This document shows, piece by piece, positions 7,402 through 14,070 of a stretch of 22,151 nucleotides of DNA. Both the position numbers and the translations under genes were made by a program. Numbering within the stretch: position 1 is the stretch's first letter; every line of letters starts with the position of its first letter. The DNA is from JAFGNW01 sp964618515 (lineage in GTDB: Bacteria > Zixibacteria > MSB-5A5 > GN15 > FEB-12). The notes beneath the pieces were generated by a model. That model was not told the origin of the DNA. It did no database searches and worked only from the letters and a program-made list of their open reading frames with translations. The stretch lies in contig CAZUAS010000044.1 in the NCBI GenBank assembly GCA_964618515.1, positions 1-22,151 of the forward strand. The letters are read 5' to 3'.

Positions 7402-7418
7402 ATTAACGGCTCGTTAAT
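7402..7418. repeat. 7-bp stem-loop just past the 7439-8647 stop
   Basis: ATTAACG (7402-7408) and CGTTAAT (7412-7418) pair perfectly around a 3-base loop, 21 bases after the stop codon of the 7439-8647 gene. Four T follow on the plus strand (7418-7421). It could serve as an mRNA 3' end for the minus-strand gene. Confidence 0.4.
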
Positions 7419-7438
7419 TTTCAAACAGCTACTCCGGT

Positions 7439-8647
7439 TTATTTTTTGACGCAACCGCGTTCAGGGGAGCACAAATCCGCTCCGCCCAGGTAAAGGTAGC
7501 TTATTGTTGCGGTAATATCCGATATATCCATAAGGTCATCGCAGTTCATGTCACAGAGTCTTAAAATTTCCGGTTGCGGTCCGCCCAAATAAAGGGCGGC
7601 AATCATGAAAGTAATATCCGAGATGTCAATTATATCATTGGGGTCATTGTTACAATTACCACACAGACCCAGAACCGTCAGGGAACCATCGTCGATAACT
7701 ACTTCCAGGGTATCGAGATAAGCCACTGTATCCATAACGTATTCCACCGAGTCATAAGGCGGTTTGGTTACCCGGTCATAGGCCATACAGGGACTTTCAT
7801 GCGGTACGCCGCTCCATAAGACACAGCGGAAAAGGTTGGAATCGGGCACCTCCATGGTATGAATACCGATAGCCGAACCATCGGGACGTGAAAAGATAAA
7901 ATGCTGTAAGGCATATCGTTCGACTCTTATTTCCACATAGCGGTTGGTGTCGTCATCGGCAATGGTATTGATGTCTCCCATAAGACGGAATAAAAGACCG
8001 TTGTACTGGCCGGCCGGTATTTTCTTTCCGGTGCTCCCGCCGATGGTATTGGCAATGGCCGTTACTTTGACGTCATGCTGGTCGGTACTGTAAGAACGAG
8101 TACTGACATAATCCCAGCCGCCTATTAATGAGCCGACCGTGTCAATATTGCCGATTTCCGCCACCAGGGTATCAATATGAAGTATTAATGGGGAGTCCGG
8201 AAGTTGCATCCAGGTGTAAGGTGAATCGGGACTGACCAGAATCCAGTCCACACAGGAATCCTGCCCCAGGTGGTCCTTCTCATATTTTATACAACGCCAG
8301 TAAAGGGTATCGGGGTTGCCGGCAACCGAGTCGGTACATACGGGACCTTCCCAATCGGTGCATACCCAGTGGGTGGTGTCAACAATAGTCATAGTATCGG
8401 TCTGGAAAAACAAAATATTCGGTTTATCAAGCTGCAGCCACAGTGTAAAGGCCACCACTTCATCTTCCCAGTTGGTTAAAAACACGGAAATAACGGAATT
8501 CAATTCCCCCGAACTTCCGGTCGTATCGCCGACTTTAACATACAAATCTTCAGCGTCTGATGTTACGGGTGAAAAAAGTAAAACTGTTAGAATCAGTAAG
8601 ATTGTGATAAAGGGAATTTGTTTTAGCTTGTAAGAGCCGGTCGGCAT
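7439..8647 (-). CDS. Secreted cohesin-like protein with C-terminal dockerin-like repeats
   Basis: 402 residues from ATG at 8647. A longer frame opens with TTG at 8665, but it would translate the SD itself (AAGGAGG, five bases before the ATG), so ATG is preferred. Signal peptide about residues 1-32 (FSPVTSDA). The body (35-320) begins with a cohesin-type strand pattern (DLYVKVGDTTGSSGE...) and is rich in Asp, Thr and Tyr. Residues 329-390 hold two calcium-loop/helix repeats: NCNNDPND..DISDI and DMNCDDLMDISDI, with YLGG after each helix. It ends CSPERGCVKK with no T9SS sorting domain, unlike its two neighbours, so it may stay periplasmic or bind another surface protein. No catalytic motif seen. 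A folded leader lies upstream. Confidence 0.88.
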   Translation of the reverse strand: MPTGSYKLKQIPFITILLILTVLLFSPVTSDAEDLYVKVGDTTGSSGELNSVISVFLTNWEDEVVAFTLWLQLDKPNILFFQTDTMTIVDTTHWVCTDWEGPVCTDSVAGNPDTLYWRCIKYEKDHLGQDSCVDWILVSPDSPYTWMQLPDSPLILHIDTLVAEIGNIDTVGSLIGGWDYVSTRSYSTDQHDVKVTAIANTIGGSTGKKIPAGQYNGLLFRLMGDINTIADDDTNRYVEIRVERYALQHFIFSRPDGSAIGIHTMEVPDSNLFRCVLWSGVPHESPCMAYDRVTKPPYDSVEYVMDTVAYLDTLEVVIDDGSLTVLGLCGNCNNDPNDIIDISDITFMIAALYLGGPQPEILRLCDMNCDDLMDISDITATISYLYLGGADLCSPERGCVKK

Positions 8648-8750
8648 ATCAGCCTCCTTGTCCAAGGTTTTAGCACAAGACTATCTTTAGTCAATCTCAT
8701 TCGTAAAGAAAGCCACTCATAAGATTCTCCTTATGAAAAGCTCTCTTTAC
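8648..8750 (-). promoter_or_regulatory. Structured 5' leader of the 7439-8647 gene
   Basis: Read on the minus strand, GTAAAGAGAGC (8750-8740) pairs with GCTTTCTTTAC (8713-8703; one mismatch). Inside it TCATAAG (8736-8730) pairs perfectly with CTTATGA (8723-8717), separated by a symmetric 3x3 internal loop. Two further small hairpins follow: GACTA/TAGTC with a 4-base loop, and CCTT/AAGG, which covers part of the SD of the main gene. The large hairpin holds the SD and ATG of a tiny upstream ORF. The layout suggests control at translation. No known riboswitch class was recognised. Confidence 0.5.
8697..8720 (-). CDS. Possible 7-residue leader peptide
   Basis: ATG at 8720 opens MSGFLYE and stops at TGA (8699-8697). 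It has a strong SD (AAGGAG, six bases upstream) placed inside the large leader hairpin. The stop lies 49 bases before the start of the main gene. No run of regulatory codons is evident, so an amino-acid attenuator is not indicated; translation coupling or stem opening is possible. Very short ORFs can arise by chance; the SD spacing is what makes this one notable. Confidence 0.3.
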   Translation of the reverse strand: MSGFLYE

Positions 8751-9504
8751 TTACTTCTGGTTATTCTTTAACAATTGTGCTATGCAAGTAACCTGTTGTA
8801 AACTAAAGTGACCTTAACAGCCTACTTAATAATGAAGTACATACCTTGACTTATAACTCGGAAAGGTTACGGCTCTATTATCACCTAATAGATTCAGGTT
8901 AAAGTATTTCCGCAAAGAACTACTACCTATCATCCAAGTGTTAATATATGGTGAAAGACCGGAAATGTCAAGGCTTAAAATGAAAATTAATTTTTTTCTT
9001 TTCAGCTGGCGTCAATCTTTATTTACAACCTCTCCTTATTAATTAAATAAAATATTTTATCTTTTGCTTAAATATTTTATCGACCAAAAAATTTAAATAA
9101 AATTAAGCAAATAATTTCATATAAGACGAAAGCCATTATTGTTCTAAGCGTCTATTTTCACAGGCTATTTTTTTATGAAATGAGAAACCTGTTAATAAAC
9201 GAGCCCATAACGAGGTCATTTTTTTCCTAAATATTTTTTACTGTCCTGTTATTCTATTATCGTCAAAGGACTTAAATAAATAACAGAGGTAGTGTCTTTT
9301 TATATATGACCTTTTTAGTACCGATAATTTTAATATATTAAAAAGGCCATCATATTCTTTATGTTTCTAAAAGAAGCAATTTTCCTGCTAAAATTTGACG
9401 GAAGGATACGGTTTTATGTTTATTTATTATGTACCAGCGACTTATAAATAAATTCCGGTTGTAATAAACTATGGCATAAATTATATTATTTTACCCCGGA
9501 GCAT

Positions 9505-9573
9505 CGGGAGCACAAATATTTTAAATTACTTATAGATACTAAATATAATTTAAACTGTTGTGCTCCCGGGAGC
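9505..9573. repeat. Composite long inverted repeat (hairpin / MITE-like)
   Basis: Outer arms CGGGAGCACAA (9505-9515) and TTGTGCTCCCG (9558-9568) are an 11-bp perfect match. Inner arms TTTAAATTA (9520-9528) and TAATTTAAA (9546-9554) add 9 bp after a small 4x3 internal loop. The right arm also runs into a perfect 12-bp palindrome, GCTCCCGGGAGC (9562-9573), and GGAGCAT occurs as a direct repeat at each end (9498-9504 and 9569-9575). GC-rich ends in a very AT-rich spacer suggest an inserted miniature element or a paired operator. No T-tract follows. Confidence 0.55.
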
Positions 9574-9675
9574 ATGGGCATATTTCTGCAATCAATACCA
9601 GATGATTTTTTAGAATCAAAAAAAACTGTCATTTAAATCTCCTGATTTAGCCGGACCTTAAGCAGTTTTTAAATA

Positions 9676-9705
9676 TTGACATAAAGCCCTTAATTTCTTT
9701 ATTAG
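9676..9705 (+). promoter_or_regulatory. Possible promoter of the alpha/beta-hydrolase gene
   Basis: A perfect -35 TTGACA (9676-9681) is followed 18 bases later by TATTAG (9700-9705; 4 of 6 to the -10 consensus). The start would fall near 9712, about 34 bases before the ATG. Confidence 0.45.
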
Positions 9706-9745
9706 CAACCAGGTTTTTCTATTTATCAAAGAGGTAAAATACTTT

Positions 9746-10660
9746 ATGGTGAAGATTTCCCGTCAAACCAGAGAAATAATCAATATTGTCATATTTTTAG
9801 TCGTGGTCGCCTTTCTTTTGATTACTTATGTTATCTATCCGCTGAATCGCACCAAGGCAACGATGGGGCGAGCCAATCTTGATGATTATAATCCCGATTC
9901 CCTGCCGGTCAATGACCCAGCCCTGTTTGTGGAGGTCGGTTTGAAAGCTGATACTTTCAGTGTTGATATTGACATTAATACTACCCTGGCCTGTCTTTAT
10001 ATCCAGCCAACGCCGGACAGCTTGGCACAGCCGCGCGGAACGGTGATTTTGATACATGACGAGCGAAAAGACCGCACCACGATGATACCTCTGGCCCGGG
10101 AGCTGGCCGATTCCGGTTATGCCGTAATTGCTTACGACCAGCGGGCAAGCGGGCTCACTTCGGGTAAATATCATGGTGAAGGTTTTTATGAAGCCAACGA
10201 CTTGGAGGAAATTATCCCCTACCTGGTATTACGTGAGCGGATTTTTCATCCCCTGACCGTGGTCGGGTTTTCTCTGGGAGCCGATGCCGCCCTTCTGGCA
10301 TCTCATGACGAAAAACGCATTGACCGAGTGGCGGCGGTTGACCCCTATCTAACGACCATCAACTACCAGAATACCCTGAAACAGGAACACAATACCATCT
10401 GGTTTCCATTCTTCCGGACGGTTATGTGGTGGTGGTATAACATGCGCTCCGGATATGCCGCCCCGTACCGGAAAATAGAGGATATCAAGCCGGTGGTGTG
10501 TCGGACACTCCTTTTTATCGCCGCCGATAAACTAAACACTGCCGAACCGGCGCGGCTCAGGGATATTTCCAGTCCGGAACTTCTCACCCTGAAACCCAGA
10601 CCGGATGATGACAAAGCGCTTTTTGAAGAATTGATATCCTTTATCCGACAACCCCTGTGA
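9746..10660 (+). CDS. Membrane-anchored alpha/beta-hydrolase-like protein lacking the usual catalytic histidine
   Basis: 304 residues. One transmembrane helix near the N-terminus (about 11-31) anchors a domain that should face the periplasm. Residues 98-300 follow the alpha/beta-hydrolase fold: VILIHDE (oxyanion strand, 100-106), YDQRASG after strand 4, nucleophile elbow GFSLG (174-178, Ser176), and FIAADK with the acid candidate Asp261. After Asp261 the region that normally carries the catalytic His (LLTLKPRPDDD, 279-289) has none; the last His in the protein is His215. It may be a pseudoenzyme or use another residue. Relatives are annotated as serine aminopeptidase or dienelactone-hydrolase-like proteins. 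The SD is AGAGG, 11 bases before ATG, rather far. Transcribed ahead of FprA with a 102-base gap; separate promoters are likely. Confidence 0.8.
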   Translation: MVKISRQTREIINIVIFLVVVAFLLITYVIYPLNRTKATMGRANLDDYNPDSLPVNDPALFVEVGLKADTFSVDIDINTTLACLYIQPTPDSLAQPRGTVILIHDERKDRTTMIPLARELADSGYAVIAYDQRASGLTSGKYHGEGFYEANDLEEIIPYLVLRERIFHPLTVVGFSLGADAALLASHDEKRIDRVAAVDPYLTTINYQNTLKQEHNTIWFPFFRTVMWWWYNMRSGYAAPYRKIEDIKPVVCRTLLFIAADKLNTAEPARLRDISSPELLTLKPRPDDDKALFEELISFIRQPL

Positions 10661-10718
10661 TAATAGAACAATTGTATTAATTTATTAGCGACCGGTACCG
10701 TCCGGGGCGTAAATTAAA

Positions 10719-10753
10719 ATAACGAGTGATTTTTTTTAATCCGTTATAAGGAG
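10719..10753 (+). promoter_or_regulatory. Leader hairpin and ribosome binding site of fprA
   Basis: ATAACG (10719-10724) pairs with CGTTAT (10742-10747) and GATT (10728-10731) with AATC (10738-10741), leaving an AGT bulge and a loop of six T. The SD AAGGAG (10748-10753) starts right at the foot of the stem, nine bases before the ATG. Confidence 0.4.
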
Positions 10754-10762
10754 TTGTGATAT

Positions 10763-11956
10763 ATGAGCGCTGTAAAGATTGCCGACAACGTTTACTGGGT
10801 GGGGGTCAAGGACAGGGACCTGCGTGTTTTCGATATCATCATGCCGACCCAATACGGTACGACCTATAACGCCTATCTTGTAAAAGGTGAAAAAGTCGCC
10901 CTTATTGACACCGTAAAAAAAGGTTTCACCGAGGAGTACCTGGCCAATATCGAGGAAATCACCCCGCTGAGTGCGATCGATTATCTGGTGGTTAATCATA
11001 CCGAGCCGGACCACAGCGGTTCGATAATCGAGCTTTTGAAGCGGGCGCCGAAAATTCAGATTGTCTGTGCCCTGGCCGCTAAAATATTCGTCCAGAATGT
11101 CCTCAACTCCGATAACAACCTGACCGGCCTTAAAGATAACGCTTTTATAGAGTTGGGCGGGAAAACGCTGACTATCAAGCTTACGCCCTATATGCACTGG
11201 CCTGATACCATGATGGAATACCTGGCGGAGGATAAGGTTTTATTTTCCGGCGACGGTTTCGCGGCTCATTACGCCGGGGACGCCATTTACGGCGACGAAC
11301 TTCCGGGCGAGATCGACCTTGACCATGAAGTTCATTATTATTTCGACACCATAATGCGGCCGTTTACCAGTCATATCCGCAAGAACCTGGTTAAACTTGA
11401 GGAACTGGATATAAAAATGGTGGCGCCTTCGCACGGCCCGCTGTTCAGAAACCAGGCGACGCGCTATATTAATATGTACAAAGACTGGTCGGTGGATAAA
11501 GCCGAGGGGAAAAACCAGGTGGCGATTTTTTATGCTTCGAGTTACGGCAACACGAAAATAATCGCCGAGCGCATCTCGGCTAACCTTAACCGGGCGGGGT
11601 TCCTGACCCCGGTCAACGATATCACGGCCTGCGACCAGATGAAAGCCCGGGAGCTTATCGAAGAAAGCAAGGCGGTCATAATCGGGACGCCGACTTTCAA
11701 TGGCGACGCGGTCAAGCCTGTCTGGGATTTCGTCAATCTGTTCTCGACGGTGGACACGAAAGGCAAGAAGGCGGCGACTTTCGGTTCCTACGGCTGGAGC
11801 GGCGAGGGCACCAAACTGGTCAGCGACCGCCTGGCCGGGATGAAAATAAAGGTCATGCCTGAACCCTTCCGGGCCAAACTGGTGCCATCGGAAAAAGAGC
11901 TGTCCGAGGTGGACCGTTTCAGCGGCGAAATCGCCAATTTTATTAATGAGGGCTGA
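10763..11956 (+). CDS. fprA: A-type flavodiiron protein (NO / O2 reductase)
   Basis: 397 residues, the standard length for the two-domain class A flavodiiron protein. It is a cytoplasmic enzyme that reduces O2 to water or NO to N2O at a diiron site next to FMN, protecting anaerobes. The metallo-beta-lactamase domain (1-245) keeps all iron ligands: His79, Glu81, Asp83, His84 (NHTEPDHSG), His145, Asp164 and His224 (SHGP). The flavodoxin domain (252-397) has the phosphate loop YASSYGNT (257-264) and the FMN-contact stretches GTPTFNG and GSYGWSGEG. There is no fused rubredoxin, so electrons must come from a separate rubredoxin or reductase not seen here. ATG has a strong SD (AAGGAG). Together with rex in the same window it points to a lifestyle needing oxygen or redox protection. 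Confidence 0.95.
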   Translation: MSAVKIADNVYWVGVKDRDLRVFDIIMPTQYGTTYNAYLVKGEKVALIDTVKKGFTEEYLANIEEITPLSAIDYLVVNHTEPDHSGSIIELLKRAPKIQIVCALAAKIFVQNVLNSDNNLTGLKDNAFIELGGKTLTIKLTPYMHWPDTMMEYLAEDKVLFSGDGFAAHYAGDAIYGDELPGEIDLDHEVHYYFDTIMRPFTSHIRKNLVKLEELDIKMVAPSHGPLFRNQATRYINMYKDWSVDKAEGKNQVAIFYASSYGNTKIIAERISANLNRAGFLTPVNDITACDQMKARELIEESKAVIIGTPTFNGDAVKPVWDFVNLFSTVDTKGKKAATFGSYGWSGEGTKLVSDRLAGMKIKVMPEPFRAKLVPSEKELSEVDRFSGEIANFINEG

Positions 11957-12204
11957 GCTGATGTTATGGCTGAACGCCGTTGCGAGGTATGGTCTTATGA
12001 TGCTTGTTACCCCCATAGTACGGCAGGTTGAATTGACGAAGACTTTCGACACACCAAAGAAACGAACAGGCCAAACCGCTGAAAGGTTCCGTTCTGTGAA
12101 GACTTCTTCCCCCGGTCTTCGCAGGAAAGTAAGCCCAGGCGCTGAGGCCATTATACCGACGCAGAGTTTTGAAACGGAATTAAGAACAAGGCTATCAAGC
12201 AATG
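11957..12204 (+). ncRNA. Unassigned structured block downstream of fprA (candidate RNA or repeat)
   Basis: About 250 bases whose composition resembles coding DNA, not the AT-rich spacers, and which is open in more than one frame on both strands. One of these frames overlaps fprA's end (11946-12230, 94 codons, very basic). None has an SD or a recognisable domain. The clearest signal is a stem: 12092-12103 pairs with 12115-12126 over 12 bp, including two T.G wobbles that are valid only in plus-strand RNA, with an 11-base C/T-rich loop. Smaller stems (CGAA/TTCG near 12036-12047; AACC/GGTT near 12074-12087) flank it. It is not tmRNA, SRP RNA or RNase P RNA by the motifs I know. It could equally be a repeat-element remnant. 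Confidence 0.35.
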
Positions 12205-12206
12205 AG

Positions 12207-12243
12207 AAAAAAAAGAGGAAATCGGACTAAAGCCGGTTTCCTC
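12207..12243 (-). terminator. Distal intrinsic terminator of the RRM gene
   Basis: On the minus strand GAGGAAA (12243-12237) pairs with TTTCCTC (12221-12215), extended by CCG/CGG inside, and is followed directly by eight T (12214-12207). This is a classical rho-independent terminator for the minus strand. Confidence 0.85.
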
Positions 12244-12275
12244 AAAAACGAGTCCCGCGTCATAGTTGACGCGGG
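12244..12275 (-). terminator. Proximal terminator of the RRM gene
   Basis: CCCGCGTCA (12254-12262) and TGACGCGGG (12267-12275) form a perfect 9-bp GC-rich stem with a 4-base loop. On the minus strand a run of five T (12248-12244) follows a few bases later. It starts 16 bases after the RRM stop codon and stands in tandem with the terminator at 12243-12207. Confidence 0.75.
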
Positions 12276-12291
12276 TGTGGTTTCGTCACCG

Positions 12292-12582
12292 TCAGTACGA
12301 TTTGCGGTAGCGATTGCCGCCGTCGCGGTTACCACTTTGGGGACGAGGTTTCGCTTCATTGACATTCAACGCCCGTCCGTTCAGCTCCTGGCCGTTAAGA
12401 CCACTGATGGCAGCTGTTGCTTCGTCCTTTGCTGACATCTCCACAAAGGCAAATCCTCTTGGCTGTCCATTGTCTTTGTCCACAATAATGCTGACGGTTG
12501 ATACATCGCCAAAACCACTGAAGGCCTGGCGTAATTGTTCTTCTGTCGTATCGTATGACAGGTTTCCGATGTAGATATTCAT
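12292..12582 (-). CDS. Small RRM-type RNA-binding protein
   Basis: 96 residues from ATG at 12582, one RNA recognition motif plus a short basic tail. RNP2 is IYIGNL (residues 3-8) and RNP1 is RGFAFVEM (about 42-49); the aromatic residues that stack on RNA bases (Tyr4, Phe44, Phe46) are present. The tail is rich in Arg, Asn, Gly and Tyr (RDGGNRYRKSY). Bacterial proteins of this kind bind single-stranded RNA and often rise in the cold. An ATG four codons earlier exists, but it overlaps the SD (GGAG, six bases before the chosen ATG), so the downstream start is preferred. It has its own promoter, a leader of about 170 bases and tandem terminators, so it is a single-gene transcript. Confidence 0.93.
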   Translation of the reverse strand: MNIYIGNLSYDTTEEQLRQAFSGFGDVSTVSIIVDKDNGQPRGFAFVEMSAKDEATAAISGLNGQELNGRALNVNEAKPRPQSGNRDGGNRYRKSY

Positions 12583-13093
12583 TCTACACTCCATAATTTT
12601 TTTATCCCGAAGTCACCTGTATTTTGATGAAACCAGGTACATCCGGATAAATGATATGCTGCGCGTGATTGCGCGATCAATTCGAGATTATGCTTTAGCG
12701 GAGAGTTGTAAATTTTGACAAGACTACGATAAAGGTCGAACTCAAATTAAGGTTTATTCTATATTATAGCATAGTCATTTATAAAAACCTATGATTATTT
12801 TTACAAAATACAGTTTATTTTCAAATAATTCAAAATAGATAGTTACACCTGAATAAAGAAAACAGTATATATCCTTGCGCCGCATGATTAACCGAGTTAT
12901 TTGCAGAAAATTTAAAAAGCAGTTGAAATAGTGTTAAAATGGTTGAGATCCTTTAAGGGTTCCGCTTGTTTTATTTTGATTCAGGATTACTTCGTTTTTG
13001 GATATCTGAAGATACTTTAATAATTGGATGCTTAGGATTCTAGGTTTAACCAAATCTTACCTCTGTAACAAAGCAGCAGGAGCATACTGTATG
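12583..13093. other. Intergenic region: RRM leader, promoter and PNP 3' flank
   Basis: No gene seen on either strand. The left third (12583-12756) is the likely 5' leader of the RRM gene and contains a GC-rich patch near 12660-12680 (GCGCGTGATTGCGCGATCA) in AT-rich sequence. The right side is the 3' flank of the purine nucleoside phosphorylase gene; no T-tract terminator for it is evident, only a short CATA/TATG stem near 13083-13093. Confidence 0.5.
12763..12771 (-). promoter_or_regulatory. Extended -10 promoter of the RRM gene
   Basis: On the minus strand TGCTATAAT (12771-12763) is a perfect extended -10 element (TGn plus TATAAT). No good -35 is seen 17 bases upstream, as is usual for extended -10 promoters. 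The start would be near 12756, giving a leader of about 174 bases before the ATG at 12582. Confidence 0.6.
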
Positions 13094-13930
13094 TCAGATC
13101 TCCATCCTCTCCACGCAGCCGGCGATGAGGGTGCGAAGTTTCGGTTCGGCTTTGGTAGCCGCCCCGATGACGTCTTCCAGCGAGCAGGGATGCATGTTGT
13201 CGGCCAGGCCCATATCGGTTATAATCGAAAAGCCGAGGATTTTATTATGCTGATGATGCGCCGTCAGCACCTCCGGTACGGTGGACATCCCCACGGCGTC
13301 GGCGCCGAACCCGCGAAACATCCGGTACTCCGCCGAAGTTTCCAAACACGGTCCGGTCACGCCGATATAAACGCCTTCCTGCAGTCTCAGTTTCTGTTCC
13401 AGCGCGACTTCTCTGGCAAGCCGGATAAGTGCGCGGTTGTAAACCTCGTACATATCCGGGAAGCGGTCGCCAAGGGTGTCGTCGTTGGGTCCCAGAAGGG
13501 GGTTGCCCGGGAAGAAATTGATATGGTCTTTGATGACCATGATGTCACCGGGCTGGAAATTGGGGTTCATTCCCCCGGCGGCATTGGAAACTATCAGGGT
13601 CTGCATCCCCAGCGCCTTGAGCACCCGGATCGGGAAAGCAATCTGTTGGAACGAGTAGCCCTCGTAATAATGAAATCGTCCCTGCATGCACACTACCGGT
13701 TTGCCTTTGAGGTGCCCGAATAAAAGCCGTCCGGCGTGTGACTCCACCGTTGAGACCGGGAAGTGCGGGATGCGGTCATAGGGTACGGTTCCGACCATTT
13801 CGATGCCATCCACCAGGGAACCCAGCCCCGTTCCCAGAATGATCCCGATTTTCGGTTCGAATTTTATCTGGCTTTTGATATAGTCCACCGCCTCAGTGCG
13901 CATTTTATTAAATTCAGCGAGTGTATTCAC
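13094..13930 (-). CDS. punA: Purine nucleoside phosphorylase, trimeric class
   Basis: 278 residues from GTG at 13930. A longer frame from TTG at 13945 would translate the SD (CAGGAG, six bases before the GTG), so GTG is preferred. The enzyme splits purine (deoxy)nucleosides with phosphate into base and (deoxy)ribose-1-phosphate in purine salvage. Landmarks of the trimeric family: GTGLG (33-37), SHAGRL with His65, GRFHYYEG with Arg85 and His87, SNAAGG (115-120), GPCLET with Glu197, and DAVGMSTVPE with Met215. The base-contact position that is Asn in mammalian PNP is Asp239 here (IITDM). Asp at this site goes with 6-aminopurine binding in the related MTA phosphorylases, so the substrate range may differ. 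It follows the divIVA-like gene on the same strand but a strong terminator stands between them. Confidence 0.94.
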   Translation of the reverse strand: MNTLAEFNKMRTEAVDYIKSQIKFEPKIGIILGTGLGSLVDGIEMVGTVPYDRIPHFPVSTVESHAGRLLFGHLKGKPVVCMQGRFHYYEGYSFQQIAFPIRVLKALGMQTLIVSNAAGGMNPNFQPGDIMVIKDHINFFPGNPLLGPNDDTLGDRFPDMYEVYNRALIRLAREVALEQKLRLQEGVYIGVTGPCLETSAEYRMFRGFGADAVGMSTVPEVLTAHHQHNKILGFSIITDMGLADNMHPCSLEDVIGAATKAEPKLRTLIAGCVERMEI

Positions 13931-14012
13931 TTTTAGCTCCTGCAATTTACAAGTTTCAGTTAACTGTGAAAATATATACCTGCCGGTATGATTAATAAAG
14001 AAAAAAGCATAA

Positions 14013-14050
14013 AAAAACCGGCTCCGAGAGATTAGGTAGAGCCGGTTTTT
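14013..14050. terminator. Bidirectional intrinsic terminator after the divIVA-like gene
   Basis: AAAAACCGGCTC (14013-14024) and GAGCCGGTTTTT (14039-14050) form a perfect 12-bp stem with a 14-base loop, with T-tracts on both strands. It begins 21 bases past the divIVA stop on the minus strand, separating that gene from the phosphorylase gene. Confidence 0.9.
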
Positions 14051-14070
14051 ATTATACAGGTGGGTATATG

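Larger units (their letters stand above)
7122..7438. other. Intergenic region with two hairpins oriented for the plus strand
   Basis: This 317-base spacer is the leader of 4506-7121 and the 3' flank of 7439-8647. It contains two perfect stem-loops (7339-7362 and 7402-7418) and a strong but unused SD-like AAAGGAGG on the minus strand (7319-7312), with no start codon at proper distance. A 39-codon frame at 7204-7323 has no SD before its ATG and is not called. No clear promoter was found. Confidence 0.55.
8751..9745. other. 1-kb AT-rich gene desert with inverted repeats
   Basis: No open frame of any useful length on either strand. Composition is far more AT-rich than the genes on each side. Visible structures: TTTGCTTAA+TTTTAT (9063-9080) pairing with ATAAAA+TTAAGCAAA (9097-9111) with a 3-base bulge; CCTTTTTA (9310-9317) with TAAAAAGG (9339-9346); a composite GC-capped repeat at 9505-9573; and a promoter-like pair near 9676-9705. 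It lies between divergent transcription units, so promoters for both are expected here. No DnaA-box cluster or tRNA was seen. Confidence 0.65.

Noticed and set aside
11240..12202. 320-codon minus-strand frame antisense to fprA
   Set aside because: It overlaps most of a fully conserved flavodiiron gene and its composition mirrors that gene. No SD or domain; the part beyond fprA is discussed as an unassigned block instead.
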